Positions 35,737-44,959 are shown, numbered from the stretch's first letter. The stretch is DNA of 64,000 bases from an uncultured SAR86 cluster bacterium (GCA_902570035.1 CACFWO010000001.1:124001-188000); one strand, 5' to 3'. Program-made: numbers and translations. Notes: generated by a model from the sequence alone, not told the origin.

Positions 35737-36588
35737 ATGCTATATTTATTGAACTTTGTAGAATTTCTCTTTGCAAAATCTGTTGCCTATCTCTTAAGGA
35801 CTTTTGGAAATATAAGAAGGAAAATAGCTGAAAAGAATTTAGAAGTTTGTTTTCCAGAATTAAATGAATCAGATAGATCTAAAATTCTATATAAACATTA
35901 TCTTCGCCTTGGAGCCTCAATTTTTCACAGTCTTAAAGCTTGGGTTCTTGACAATGAAGATTTTAAGAGGCTTCTGATAAATCTTGATGAATTTGATTTG
36001 GATGAGCTCAAAAAATCATCACAAGGTAATCTTATTTTAATCCCGCACACAACAGATTTAGAAATCACAGGTCGAGTAGCAGCAATTATGTTTGATGTGA
36101 ATGCAATGGCAAAAAAACAAAAAGGTAGATTAGTAAATAATTTTATCTTTAGTTCAAGAGATAAGTATTTCAAACAAATTCTCTTCCCAAACGAAGTTTT
36201 AAAATCTATGAGACTATTGCAAAAAGGTGAAAATTTACTGTATTTGCCAGATCAGGACTATGGATATGATCACTCTATTTTTGTGCCGTATTTCAATATA
36301 CCCACATTGACCGTTAAATTTCCTTCAATTGCCAAAAAAAGGGCTGGGTGCAAAATTTATTTCCTTTATCTAGAGGATATAAAAAATAGATATAAAATAA
36401 CTTTAAGGGAAATAGATATGAGTGGTGAAAATCTTTATGAAGACTTAGCATTGCTTAATAAAGAAATTGAAATATGTATCAGAGAACAACCGGAGAGATA
36501 TCTTTGGATACATAGGAGATTCAAACATCGACCTAAAAATACTCAAGATATTTATGATGAGAGCCTCTTACGAAAAAGGCTATATTGA
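35737..36588 (+). CDS. lpxL: Lipid A late acyltransferase (LpxL/LpxM family)
   Basis: This membrane acyltransferase of 283 residues should add a secondary acyl chain to Kdo-lipid A. The catalytic H-x4-E motif is His104-Glu109 in PHTTDLEI. The blocks LLYLPDQDYG and ERYLWIHRRFK are typical of the family. LpxL and LpxM cannot be separated by sequence alone; only one such gene is seen in the window. Its 3' end overlaps panC by 9 bases. Confidence 0.88.
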   Translation: MLYLLNFVEFLFAKSVAYLLRTFGNIRRKIAEKNLEVCFPELNESDRSKILYKHYLRLGASIFHSLKAWVLDNEDFKRLLINLDEFDLDELKKSSQGNLILIPHTTDLEITGRVAAIMFDVNAMAKKQKGRLVNNFIFSSRDKYFKQILFPNEVLKSMRLLQKGENLLYLPDQDYGYDHSIFVPYFNIPTLTVKFPSIAKKRAGCKIYFLYLEDIKNRYKITLREIDMSGENLYEDLALLNKEIEICIREQPERYLWIHRRFKHRPKNTQDIYDESLLRKRLY

Positions 36589-37401
36589 AAAAACAATATT
36601 ATCTATTAGTCTTGTATTTCCAATTTTTGCAGCAGTAGCTAAAACAAAATCACCCTTAAGGCGAGGACTTTCATTTATTGATTCCAAAGACTCTGCATCA
36701 AATAGATCAAAATAAATTACATTGATATTATTTTTTTTAAGGTAATTTATTTTATTTTTTAAGTCTTTTCTCTTAAAACCGTTCTTAAAAATAAGATTTT
36801 TCGTATCTACAAGCGTTGAATATATTTTTGCTGCCTGCATCTTTTCGTTTTCAGTCAGATAATTATTCCTCGAGGACATTGCTAACCCAGAATTTTCTCT
36901 GGCAGTAGGTATGGTTATTAATTTGCATTTGAAATTATGCTTGATGATTAGTTCCTTTATTACGAGGGTTTGCTGAAAATCTTTTTCCCCCATGATGATT
37001 GAATTAGGTTGTATGATTTCTAAAAACTTTCTAATAATTGATGCTACTCCGTTGAAGTGTTCTGGACGATCTATCCCGCAAAGAAAATTGTTATATTTTG
37101 AAGTTTCTTGATGAATTCCATTTAAGAGTTCTTCAGATTTAGGCAGAAAGAGATAGTCACATTCCTTACTTATGAGTTTTAATTTATCTTCCTTTAAAGT
37201 CTTTGGATATGAATCAAAATCTTCATCTTTTCCAAATTGTAGAGGATTAACAAAAATAGAGACTATAACTTCATATTCTAATTTTTTTGCTTCAGAAACT
37301 AATTTCAAATGTCCAGTATGAAGGTTCCCCATAGTTGGAACAAATGCAAGTTTTTTTGAATTTAATGCTTCTAGTTCTTTATTTGATTTTATTATCTTCA
37401 A
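36580..37401 (-). CDS. panC: Pantothenate synthetase
   Basis: PanC joins pantoate and beta-alanine using ATP to make pantothenate. It has 273 residues. The nucleotide motif PTMGNLHTGHLKLV lies near residue 22 and MSSRNNYL comes later. The start is TTG at 37399-37401 and overlaps the panB stop as TTGA, indicating coupling. Confidence 0.96.
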   Translation of the reverse strand: MKIIKSNKELEALNSKKLAFVPTMGNLHTGHLKLVSEAKKLEYEVIVSIFVNPLQFGKDEDFDSYPKTLKEDKLKLISKECDYLFLPKSEELLNGIHQETSKYNNFLCGIDRPEHFNGVASIIRKFLEIIQPNSIIMGEKDFQQTLVIKELIIKHNFKCKLITIPTARENSGLAMSSRNNYLTENEKMQAAKIYSTLVDTKNLIFKNGFKRKDLKNKINYLKKNNINVIYFDLFDAESLESINESPRLKGDFVLATAAKIGNTRLIDNIVFSI

Positions 37402-38213
37402 TCTAAAAAAGTATGCTCTTTTGATGGAAAAATGCCTTCTCTTACCTCATATACATAGGAACTAATTGCTTCTTGAATAGAATTATTTTCAGCAAGGTAA
37501 TCTTTAACAAATTTAGGTTTTGTTGCTAAGGGAGAAATTCCTAGCATATCGTGCAAGACCATAATTTGCCCATCTGTTTTGGGCCCCGCTCCTATACCAA
37601 TTGTTGGTATTGATAAATTATCCACTAAAGAATTTGTTAAAGAATCAGGAATGCATTCAAATAAAATCATTTCGGCTCCCGCATCTTGAAGTTCAATAGC
37701 TTCTTTAAGTATTTTTTTCTTATCCTCTGGATCTCTTCCTTGAACAGAATAACCTCCAATTCTATTTATTGATTGAGGAGTAAGACCAATATGAGCACAT
37801 ATCGGAATGCCTTGCGAGGATAAAGTTTTTGTAATGTTCAACATCCATTGACCACCCTCAATTTTTATTGAATTTGCTCCTGCCTGCATAATCCTAGAAG
37901 CATTTTCAAAAGCGAGATCTTCGGTTGCACAACTCATGAAAGGCATATCCGCCATAATGTGTGCACTCAAGTTTCCTTTTTTTACACATCTCAAATGATA
38001 AATAATATCTTCAACAGAAACCGGAAGAGTTGAATCGTGTCCTTGTATGACCATACCCAAGCTATCTCCAACTAAGATCATCTCGACGCCATTGTCACTT
38101 AAAGTTTTTGAAAGAGTAGCGTCGTAGCAAGTAAGTGCAGAGAATTTAGTTTTATTCTTTTTGTGCTTTCTAAAATTTTCAATTGTAATTTCAGAAGATT
38201 TTACTGCGCTCAT
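37398..38213 (-). CDS. panB: 3-methyl-2-oxobutanoate hydroxymethyltransferase
   Basis: PanB makes ketopantoate from 2-oxoisovalerate and methylene-THF. It has 271 residues. The blocks LTCYDATLSKTL, GDSLGMVIQGHDSTLPVS and AHIGLTPQSINRIGGY are diagnostic. It lies 3 bases after hldE and is coupled to panC by a TTGA overlap. The methylene-THF could come from GlyA. Confidence 0.97.
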   Translation of the reverse strand: MSAVKSSEITIENFRKHKKNKTKFSALTCYDATLSKTLSDNGVEMILVGDSLGMVIQGHDSTLPVSVEDIIYHLRCVKKGNLSAHIMADMPFMSCATEDLAFENASRIMQAGANSIKIEGGQWMLNITKTLSSQGIPICAHIGLTPQSINRIGGYSVQGRDPEDKKKILKEAIELQDAGAEMILFECIPDSLTNSLVDNLSIPTIGIGAGPKTDGQIMVLHDMLGISPLATKPKFVKDYLAENNSIQEAISSYVYEVREGIFPSKEHTFLD

Positions 38214-38216
38214 AGC

Positions 38217-39563
38217 TCAAAAAGAGATTTTATTAATTATATTTGAAGTTGATTTCCCTTTGGCAAGTTTAACTAACTTAATTTGACCTCCATAAGACTC
38301 TACAAATTCCCCGCCAATAACTTGTTCTTTTGTATAGTCTGCTCCTTTTACTAATATATTAGGCTTCAGTTTTTTGATTAATTTCAGAGGATTTTCTTCA
38401 TTGAAAATAATTACTTCGTCAACGTATTTTAATGCTAAAAGAATTTTTTTCCTTTCAGACTGGCCAATTATTGGCCTTTCAGGCCCTTTTAATTTGCTGA
38501 TTGATTTATCAGAGTTAAGACCCACAATTAGCTTATCTCCGTAACTTCTTGCTTCTTTTAGTAAATCTAAATGACCTGAGTGGATAATATCGAAGCAACC
38601 GTTTGTAAAAACAATAACTTGTTCTTTATTACCTTTTGAGGCCTCCAAACTGGTAACCTCTTCTATGCTAACTGTGGAAGTTCCTAACTTAGAAACTGAA
38701 ATTGAAGCTGCTAGATTAGCGAACTCAGCAGCAGAAAAAATATCATTGCCCTCAGACAAGGCTGCACCCAAGGCAGATATCGTTGTATCCCCTGCACCTG
38801 ATACGTCAAATACCTCTTGAGGATAAGCATTTATGAAGTCTCCTATAATTTTTTTATTATATTTTTTGAGAACATACATTCCTTCTGAGCCTAGAGTTAC
38901 TATCAGCGATTCCAAATTCAAATGCTCCAGCATTTTCTTTGCTTTATTTGCTAAATCTCTTTTAGAGCCCACCTTGCCCATAATATTTTCAAATTCAGAT
39001 TTATTGGGAGTAATTAAATTTGCTCCTTTGTACTTTGTAAAATCTTTTCCCTTTGGATCAATTAGGATCTTTTTCTTTAGTTTTTTGGCAGATTGGATGA
39101 GCTTTCTTGCATTAAAAATAGTGCCCTTTCCATAGTCTGAAACTATTATTAAGTCTGTTTTAGCAATATTTTTAATAAATGTGTTAAATGTATTGGTTAG
39201 CTTGCTTCCATGAAAATACTGCTCGTAATCTATCCTTGCTAATTGCTGATTGGAAGACATCAATCTTTGTTTGCAAATGGTTTGAAAACTTTTTTCAGAT
39301 GTTAAATTAAACTTTATTTTTTCTGCCTTTAAATGTTCTTTCAATAAAGAACCAAAATGATCATTGCCAGTAGCGCCAATAAGAAAAGGTTCGATTTCAA
39401 GATGCTTTAAATTATTTGCCACATTCGCTGCGCCACCCAATTGAAACTTAGACTCTTTGAATTTTACAACTGGTACAGGTGCTTCCGGAGAAATTCTTGA
39501 GGATTCTCCGTGGAGATACCAATCGATCATGACATCACCGATTACAGTTATTTTCTTTTTCAT
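38217..39563 (-). CDS. hldE: Bifunctional heptose-7-phosphate kinase/heptose-1-phosphate adenylyltransferase
   Basis: HldE carries out two steps of ADP-heptose synthesis for the LPS inner core. It has 448 residues, slightly shorter than E. coli (477). The N-terminal ribokinase-like domain (about 1-300) has GDVMIDWY, LGGAANVANNL and DVSGAGDTTISALG. The C-terminal cytidylyltransferase-like domain has TNGCFDIIHSGHLDLL near 322. ADP-heptose would feed WaaC, encoded 5 kb away. Confidence 0.96.
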   Translation of the reverse strand: MKKKITVIGDVMIDWYLHGESSRISPEAPVPVVKFKESKFQLGGAANVANNLKHLEIEPFLIGATGNDHFGSLLKEHLKAEKIKFNLTSEKSFQTICKQRLMSSNQQLARIDYEQYFHGSKLTNTFNTFIKNIAKTDLIIVSDYGKGTIFNARKLIQSAKKLKKKILIDPKGKDFTKYKGANLITPNKSEFENIMGKVGSKRDLANKAKKMLEHLNLESLIVTLGSEGMYVLKKYNKKIIGDFINAYPQEVFDVSGAGDTTISALGAALSEGNDIFSAAEFANLAASISVSKLGTSTVSIEEVTSLEASKGNKEQVIVFTNGCFDIIHSGHLDLLKEARSYGDKLIVGLNSDKSISKLKGPERPIIGQSERKKILLALKYVDEVIIFNEENPLKLIKKLKPNILVKGADYTKEQVIGGEFVESYGGQIKLVKLAKGKSTSNIINKISF

Positions 39564-39566
39564 TTT

Positions 39567-40442
39567 TTAATTCAAGATAAAAGATTCTATATCAGAACTA
39601 AGTTGATCGCCCTTTTCCATTGGCAAGAAATGTGAAGCATCGTATGGTTTAAGCCTAAAATTATGTTTTTTTTGGAGACTTTTTCTTGCGCCATCTCCCA
39701 TGGTTGATGCAATTAATGCATAGGGCACGAATACTTTGCACTTTACTTTTTTTACGTATTTCCATGTATCTAACGATGCGGTATTGAAAACTTCTGCCTC
39801 CCAGTGAGGATGACAGCTTAAATAAGCCTTATCCTGTTCAACAATCATTCCTCCATTTAAGTAATCTTGCAAAATATCATCATTCCAGGATTTATAGGCC
39901 CCTCTCCCTTTAAAGTGGTTGAATGCTTCTTGCTTTGATGCAAATTCAAACCTTCTGTTTTTTGCGGCCAACACCATGTGAGAAGTTTTATTCAATCTAA
40001 ATAATTTTTTTAATCTTCCATAAGCAGAAAATTTGGGACCTGGTAAAACAGGATCTATCAAAAATAATCTAGAAATTTCTGAGAACTCTGTTGAAAGCTT
40101 TAACGCAATAATTGCTCCCATTGAATGACCAGAAAAATATAATTCCTTTGAGGAAAATTTTTGAACAAAATCCTTAGCGTCATCAACAAGTGAATTCCAT
40201 GTAGAAAGTTTTCCGGGGTCTGCATTTGCTGAAGATAATCCATGACCTCTTTGATCTAAAGAAATGATTTTGTAATTATCTCCTAATTTTTTTGATAGAT
40301 TGCTTAGAAAATTATTATAAGTTTCTGCATTAAAACCAGTGGCATGAAAGAAAAAGATCAAGTTTTCTGCTGCTTGGTTTCCATGGATCAGATAGGAAAA
40401 ATTTTCTCCTTTTGAATTCGTGTAGACTTCTCTGGTAAACAT
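39567..40442 (-). CDS. Alpha/beta hydrolase of unknown substrate
   Basis: A cytoplasmic alpha/beta hydrolase of 291 residues. The nucleophile elbow GHSMG places the serine at residue 107, the oxyanion region is FFHATGFNAETY, and the C-terminal histidine is in DASHFLP. Family members range from lipases to peptidases, so the substrate is not predictable. Its ATG is only 8 bases from the divergent methyltransferase start. It ends 3 bases before hldE. Confidence 0.8.
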   Translation of the reverse strand: MFTREVYTNSKGENFSYLIHGNQAAENLIFFFHATGFNAETYNNFLSNLSKKLGDNYKIISLDQRGHGLSSANADPGKLSTWNSLVDDAKDFVQKFSSKELYFSGHSMGAIIALKLSTEFSEISRLFLIDPVLPGPKFSAYGRLKKLFRLNKTSHMVLAAKNRRFEFASKQEAFNHFKGRGAYKSWNDDILQDYLNGGMIVEQDKAYLSCHPHWEAEVFNTASLDTWKYVKKVKCKVFVPYALIASTMGDGARKSLQKKHNFRLKPYDASHFLPMEKGDQLSSDIESFILN

Positions 40443-40450
40443 TTTTTAAA

Positions 40451-41068
40451 GTGAACTGGATTAAAAATTTTAATAATCATATAGGTTTCCTTGATTTTTC
40501 TGAAGCAGAAAGACTTTTTGAATTAGCATCAGATGCCTCAAAAAAAGGTCCTTGCCTTGAAATTGGAACTTATTGCGGAAAATCTTCCTTGGTTATTGCT
40601 GAAGCCTGTGCAGCTAATGATACTTTCTTAGTAACAGTCGATCATCATGTAGGCTCAGAAGAGCACCAGCCTGGCGAAGAATATTTCGATAAAAATTTTT
40701 ATGACGAAAGACTCAATAAGTTTAATACTTATCCTGTTTTTAGGTCTTACATTGAGAATTTTCCTCACAAAGAATCTATATTGCCTGCAGTGGGTGATTC
40801 GCAAGAAGTAAGTTCACTCTGGCCAAAAAATTATGAGATTGGTCTTCTCTTCATTGATGGCAGTCACAGCAAAAAATCGGCGTTTTCAGATTTTAAAGCT
40901 TGGAGTGATTTCGTTTGCAAAGATGGTTATTTGCTAATTCATGATGTTTTTCCTGATCCTAATGATGGAGGAAGGCCGCCCTATGAATTATTTGAATATG
41001 CAAAGGAAACAAATCAATATAAATTCATAGAGCTCCACAAAACTTTAGGTATTTTAAAAAAAATTTAG
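40451..41068 (+). CDS. Class I SAM methyltransferase (Methyltransf_24 type)
   Basis: A 205-residue protein with the SAM fold start LEIGTYCGKSSLVIAEA near residue 36, followed by VDHHVGSEEHQPGEEYFD and, near 155-175, HDVFPDPNDGGRPPYELF. The same motif strings occur, from memory, in actinobacterial methyltransferases that sit beside a GT4/toroid cluster like the one here. The start is GTG. It ends one base from the convergent toroid gene. Substrate unknown; a glycan or lipid acceptor is a reasonable guess from context. Confidence 0.78.
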   Translation: MNWIKNFNNHIGFLDFSEAERLFELASDASKKGPCLEIGTYCGKSSLVIAEACAANDTFLVTVDHHVGSEEHQPGEEYFDKNFYDERLNKFNTYPVFRSYIENFPHKESILPAVGDSQEVSSLWPKNYEIGLLFIDGSHSKKSAFSDFKAWSDFVCKDGYLLIHDVFPDPNDGGRPPYELFEYAKETNQYKFIELHKTLGILKKI

Positions 41069-41069
41069 A

Positions 41070-42065
41070 CTACAACTTCTTAAAAAAATCACCTGCCGAA
41101 GTAAATCCATTCAATGCATTCGCAGCGAGAATATATGCTGCTGCAGTCCAAGTAGGTTTTTCAATTGGCCAATATTTCTCATCATCAAAAACATAACCCA
41201 TCCAGAAAATGTTGTCTTTGGGATCTTTTAATTCGCTTATTTTTTCAAAGAGATCCTTAGCTTTTTTTATCTCATCTATTTTATTTAGCGTTATTATTAA
41301 TTCCGATGTTTCGGCTACAGTAATCCAAGGTCTATCGCTGACGCATCTACAGCCAAACTCTTCATTAATAAAAATGTTCCATTTGGAATTAATTTTTCTA
41401 ATAGCTTCTGAGTTATCATAAATTCCTGCCAAAATTGGATAATACCAATCCATACTGTATCTTTCTTTTGAATTCCAATTCCTATCAAATCTAGATGTGT
41501 TGTTTAAAAAAACTTTTTTTAGAGCTGTAAGTGAACTTTCTAGTTGATTAGAATTTTGGCCCAACAAGTCAAAAATTTTTTTATAAGCTTTCAAGCTCAT
41601 AAAGATTGATGAGTTACCAGTTTTTAAGGCGTCGTCCAGCCACTTCCCATTTTCCATAGCCCAAGAGAATTCACCGAAATCAGTTTGTGCTGAGAGAGTA
41701 AATTCAAGAGACTTTTTAAGAGTTGGAAGCAAGTTTTCTAAGAATTTCAAATCTCCATAGCTCTCGTAATTATGTAGTGCTCCAATTGCAATATACGAAG
41801 AGAAGTTTGATTCTTTTCTAGAAGAAATATTTTTATTGTCTTGATACTCTGAATACCATGATCCATCATCCTCTTGATGATCAATGAGCCATTGGAAGCC
41901 TAGCGAAGATTTTTCTTTTTCTCCGAAAACATCCAAAGCCATGCAGCATTCAATATGGTCCCAAGGATCAAGGATTTTATCTTTCTCCGAAGGAATTCCT
42001 CCCCATTCATCTTGACTCTCGGCAATGTATTGCGAAAGATGATTTAACTCAGATAAAGATTTCAA
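41070..42065 (-). CDS. Alpha/alpha-toroid (prenyltransferase/squalene-cyclase-like) protein
   Basis: A 331-residue protein with repeated helical blocks typical of the alpha/alpha toroid fold, often labelled prenyltransferase or glycosidase-like. Marks are WDHIECCMALDVFG, WLIDHQEDDGSWY, SMDWYYPILAGIY, CVSDRPWITVAETSEL and YWPIEKPTWTAAA. No prenyltransferase aspartate motifs are seen, so the label is structural only. The start is TTG. It lies 9 bases after the SAM methyltransferase and is the last gene of the ilvE-waaC-GT4 operon. Confidence 0.72.
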   Translation of the reverse strand: MKSLSELNHLSQYIAESQDEWGGIPSEKDKILDPWDHIECCMALDVFGEKEKSSLGFQWLIDHQEDDGSWYSEYQDNKNISSRKESNFSSYIAIGALHNYESYGDLKFLENLLPTLKKSLEFTLSAQTDFGEFSWAMENGKWLDDALKTGNSSIFMSLKAYKKIFDLLGQNSNQLESSLTALKKVFLNNTSRFDRNWNSKERYSMDWYYPILAGIYDNSEAIRKINSKWNIFINEEFGCRCVSDRPWITVAETSELIITLNKIDEIKKAKDLFEKISELKDPKDNIFWMGYVFDDEKYWPIEKPTWTAAAYILAANALNGFTSAGDFFKKL

Positions 42066-42074
42066 AACTAGATT

Positions 42075-42779
42075 CTAATTTTTCTCAAAATAAATAACCG
42101 TGCTTTTACCGATCAAAGGTTGCAATATTTTTTCTAAAAGTTTTGTGATGAAAGGTTTTTTCATCATATCCCACACTAGAAAGTCATGATATTTATTCAC
42201 TAGGTATGAATTGTCTTGGTTCTTCCAAAATAAGCATTTTAACCACCAATACGGACTATGAAGTGCATGTTCACGATGTTTCTCTATGAATTTACAATTC
42301 CTTTCCTCAATCATTTTTCTAAGTTGCTTGTATTTAAAAATCCTTACATGACCGCCTGGTGTTAATTGGTAATCTTTACTGAGAGACCAGCAAACCCATT
42401 CCGGAAAGAAAGAAGGAACACTCACAGCAATTTTGCCTTTTCGCTTGGTGACTCTAATGATTTCATCAACTGCATAATCAACTTCTGGAATATGTTCTAG
42501 TACCTCTGAGCAAATCAAGTAATCAAAAGTCTCATCGGCAAAAGGAAGTTTTGTGGCATCAGTGCATCCAAAACTGCAACTTTTAGCATCAGATTTTTCA
42601 TCGAATTGTGGAAAATTATCTATTGCTTTTTGAACATCATCTGGATTTAAGTCAAAACCAAAAACATCTAAATTTGCATGCATGTATGCACCAAAACAAT
42701 GCCGACCTTCTCCACAACCAAGGTCAAGAACTTTTGCATTATCTGAAAGATTAAGTTTTTGAATATTTATTGTTTGCAT
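42075..42779 (-). CDS. Class I SAM methyltransferase (Methyltransf_11 type)
   Basis: A 234-residue SAM methyltransferase. The binding motif LDLGCGEGRHCFGAY is near 18-32 and EVLEHIPEVDYAVDEI is the post-II region. A distinctive C-terminal part reads GGHVRIFKYKQLR and later HALHSPYWWLKCLFW, which suggests an interface or acceptor site. The start ATG lies inside the GT4 gene (29-base overlap), so expression is coupled. The acceptor is unknown. Confidence 0.78.
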   Translation of the reverse strand: MQTINIQKLNLSDNAKVLDLGCGEGRHCFGAYMHANLDVFGFDLNPDDVQKAIDNFPQFDEKSDAKSCSFGCTDATKLPFADETFDYLICSEVLEHIPEVDYAVDEIIRVTKRKGKIAVSVPSFFPEWVCWSLSKDYQLTPGGHVRIFKYKQLRKMIEERNCKFIEKHREHALHSPYWWLKCLFWKNQDNSYLVNKYHDFLVWDMMKKPFITKLLEKILQPLIGKSTVIYFEKN

Positions 42780-44010
42780 GACTCTCTATCACTTGATGAT
42801 AAATATTGTCTAGTTTTAAAGCGGCATTGTGCCACGTAAATTTATCTTTAACTCTAAAGATACCTTTGGCTACCATATTTTTTCTTAAATCTTCACAAGA
42901 AAATAATTCATTTACAGCATCAACGATAGCATTTTCATCTCCAGGAATAATAACCTTTCCAGCTTCCCCAACGATTTCCTTTAAAGATCCGCCATCAGAT
43001 ACCAGTGCGGGAACCCCACAAGCCATTGCCTCTGCAGCAGCAAAACCAAAACCTTCATACAAGGAAGGAATAACTACTACATGAGATGAACAATATTGTT
43101 CTCTTAATTCTGAATGAGACAGACCTGATACAAAATTTATATCATCTTTGAGATCTAAACTATTTATGAGTCTTTCTGTATGTCCTTCCTTTCTTATTTT
43201 TCCTAAAACGCTCAATTTAGCTTTTGGATAATTTTTTTTGATTTCTGGAAAAGCTTTGATCATGAAATCTAATCCTTTCATCGGAACGTCAGAGCTAGCT
43301 ATGGATAATATTTTGTAATCCTCATAAGGCTTATCAGAAGGATAAAAGAAACCCAGATCTATGCCGTTGTGAACAACTTCAATACTTTCATCTTTCAATG
43401 AAAAATCTTTAACGACATCTTTCCCAGAAGATTCAGAGGGTACAACAATTTTTTTTAATTTTTTTGCAACCTTTATTTGAGTTGGAATAAATGAGTGCCA
43501 TCTTTTTATAAGAAGTTTTAAGAAAAAATCATTTGTACTTTTTAGCTGAAATTCTAAATCTTTTGTAATTGGGTGATGGATAGTTGTCACTAGAGGAAGT
43601 TTCTGCTGAAGAGAAATAAGTTCTTTGCATAAAGTTTGATTGTCATGGATTACATCAAATTGGCCTGCGTTTTCTTCAATAAATTTCTCCAGTCTTGGGC
43701 CAAATGTATGTGGTTCAGGAAAACCGCCACTGTTTGCGCTAATCCATTCTTTAAAATTATTCAAAGAAAATAATTTTGAAAATTTAACGTCAAGAAACTT
43801 ATTTTTTTTTGAAAATAAATCAAGGCTGGGTATTTTAACTAGTTTGATATCTTTTCTTATTTCCGGATAAGGAGGACCAGAAATAACAGTAACCTCATGA
43901 CCAAGATCAGATAGAGCTCTACTTAGATAGTTTATGTAAATACCTTGACCTCCTGAAGAGGGATTACCTCTGTAAGTTATCAAACCGATTTTTAATTTTT
44001 TCTTATTCAA
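42751..44010 (-). CDS. Family-4 glycosyltransferase of the actinobacterial RGNP-GGQG type
   Basis: A GT-B fold glycosyltransferase of 419 residues. The N-terminus ITYRGNPSSGGQGIYINYL is distinctive, and the C-terminal domain has the donor motif PSLYEGFGFAAAEAMACG. From memory, actinobacterial GT4 proteins share the start and the PYP--R and GGFPEP blocks. It starts with TTG 8 bases inside waaC. In Pseudomonas the next gene after waaC is waaG, so this enzyme sits where an LPS core glycosyltransferase is expected. Substrate unknown. Confidence 0.83.
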   Translation of the reverse strand: MNKKKLKIGLITYRGNPSSGGQGIYINYLSRALSDLGHEVTVISGPPYPEIRKDIKLVKIPSLDLFSKKNKFLDVKFSKLFSLNNFKEWISANSGGFPEPHTFGPRLEKFIEENAGQFDVIHDNQTLCKELISLQQKLPLVTTIHHPITKDLEFQLKSTNDFFLKLLIKRWHSFIPTQIKVAKKLKKIVVPSESSGKDVVKDFSLKDESIEVVHNGIDLGFFYPSDKPYEDYKILSIASSDVPMKGLDFMIKAFPEIKKNYPKAKLSVLGKIRKEGHTERLINSLDLKDDINFVSGLSHSELREQYCSSHVVVIPSLYEGFGFAAAEAMACGVPALVSDGGSLKEIVGEAGKVIIPGDENAIVDAVNELFSCEDLRKNMVAKGIFRVKDKFTWHNAALKLDNIYHQVIESHANNKYSKT

Positions 44011-44959
44011 AACTCTCTTCTTTGAGCATCATAATAATTAGGGAAGGATTTATTTCAGTCATTTCTGATTTCTTTATCACTCTTTGATGATCAAAAACAG
44101 GCCCTACTTTTGAAGGATCCGTAGGCCCAAATAAAAAAATTCCAGATAATCCTAATCCTGCGCATATATGAGTTAGACCTGTGTCGACTCCTATAAAAAA
44201 TGAACACTTATCAAACTCTTCTTTGATCTTATGAAAATTTTCAGTTTCCAACTTAAAGGCTCTAGAATTAATTTTATTTATTTCTTTAAAGAAATTTAAT
44301 TGATTCTCTCCATGGACAGGTACACAAATATCTAAATTGAAATCATTTAAGTGATCGGCTAATTTTTTCCAATAATCTAAGGGATATTCTTTATTTCTCC
44401 TGCTAGACCCATGAACGAAAATAATCTTATTTTTTTTATCTAAGCCTTCTTGCTTAAAACCATAATCATATTCTTTATTTGGCTCATAATTTAAACTTTC
44501 AGCTGCTAATTTTTTCATTCTCATTACTGCATGTTCATCCTTAGTTATTTTTATTCCCTTGTCGTATAAAAATGTTAAAAGCCCTTCTTTTGATGATTTA
44601 AAGTTATATCCAATAAAATTTTTGGAGCTGGAAATTTTTTTTATTTTTGAACCTATGATTTGAGTTCTCATCAATCCTTGAAAATCAATTACAAAGTCAT
44701 AAGTGATATTTTTAAATGATGCATTTATTTCTTCATTCAAATTCTTAAGTCTTTTCACAAAAGATTGATTTTTTGTTTCTCTTAATGAAATTGAAAAGAA
44801 ATTGTCGATAGACTGATTTAATTTTGCTGTGCTGAGAAATGTGCTATCAACTAGAAAATCTACTCTAGATTCAGGGTAATTCTTTTTTATGTCTTCAATG
44901 GCAGGAAAGGAATGAATTATATCTCCCAGCGAAGAGGTTTTAATTATTAAGATTTTCAA
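44003..44959 (-). CDS. waaC: LPS heptosyltransferase I
   Basis: WaaC adds the first heptose to Kdo-lipid A. It has 318 residues. The N-terminal KTSSLGDIIHSFPAIEDI and the C-terminal FIGVDTGLTHICAGLG-type block are diagnostic of GT9 WaaC. The start is TTG and overlaps the ilvE stop as TTGA. The ilvE-waaC-GT order matches the Pseudomonas LPS core locus, except that waaF is missing from it. Confidence 0.9.
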   Translation of the reverse strand: MKILIIKTSSLGDIIHSFPAIEDIKKNYPESRVDFLVDSTFLSTAKLNQSIDNFFSISLRETKNQSFVKRLKNLNEEINASFKNITYDFVIDFQGLMRTQIIGSKIKKISSSKNFIGYNFKSSKEGLLTFLYDKGIKITKDEHAVMRMKKLAAESLNYEPNKEYDYGFKQEGLDKKNKIIFVHGSSRRNKEYPLDYWKKLADHLNDFNLDICVPVHGENQLNFFKEINKINSRAFKLETENFHKIKEEFDKCSFFIGVDTGLTHICAGLGLSGIFLFGPTDPSKVGPVFDHQRVIKKSEMTEINPSLIIMMLKEESFE

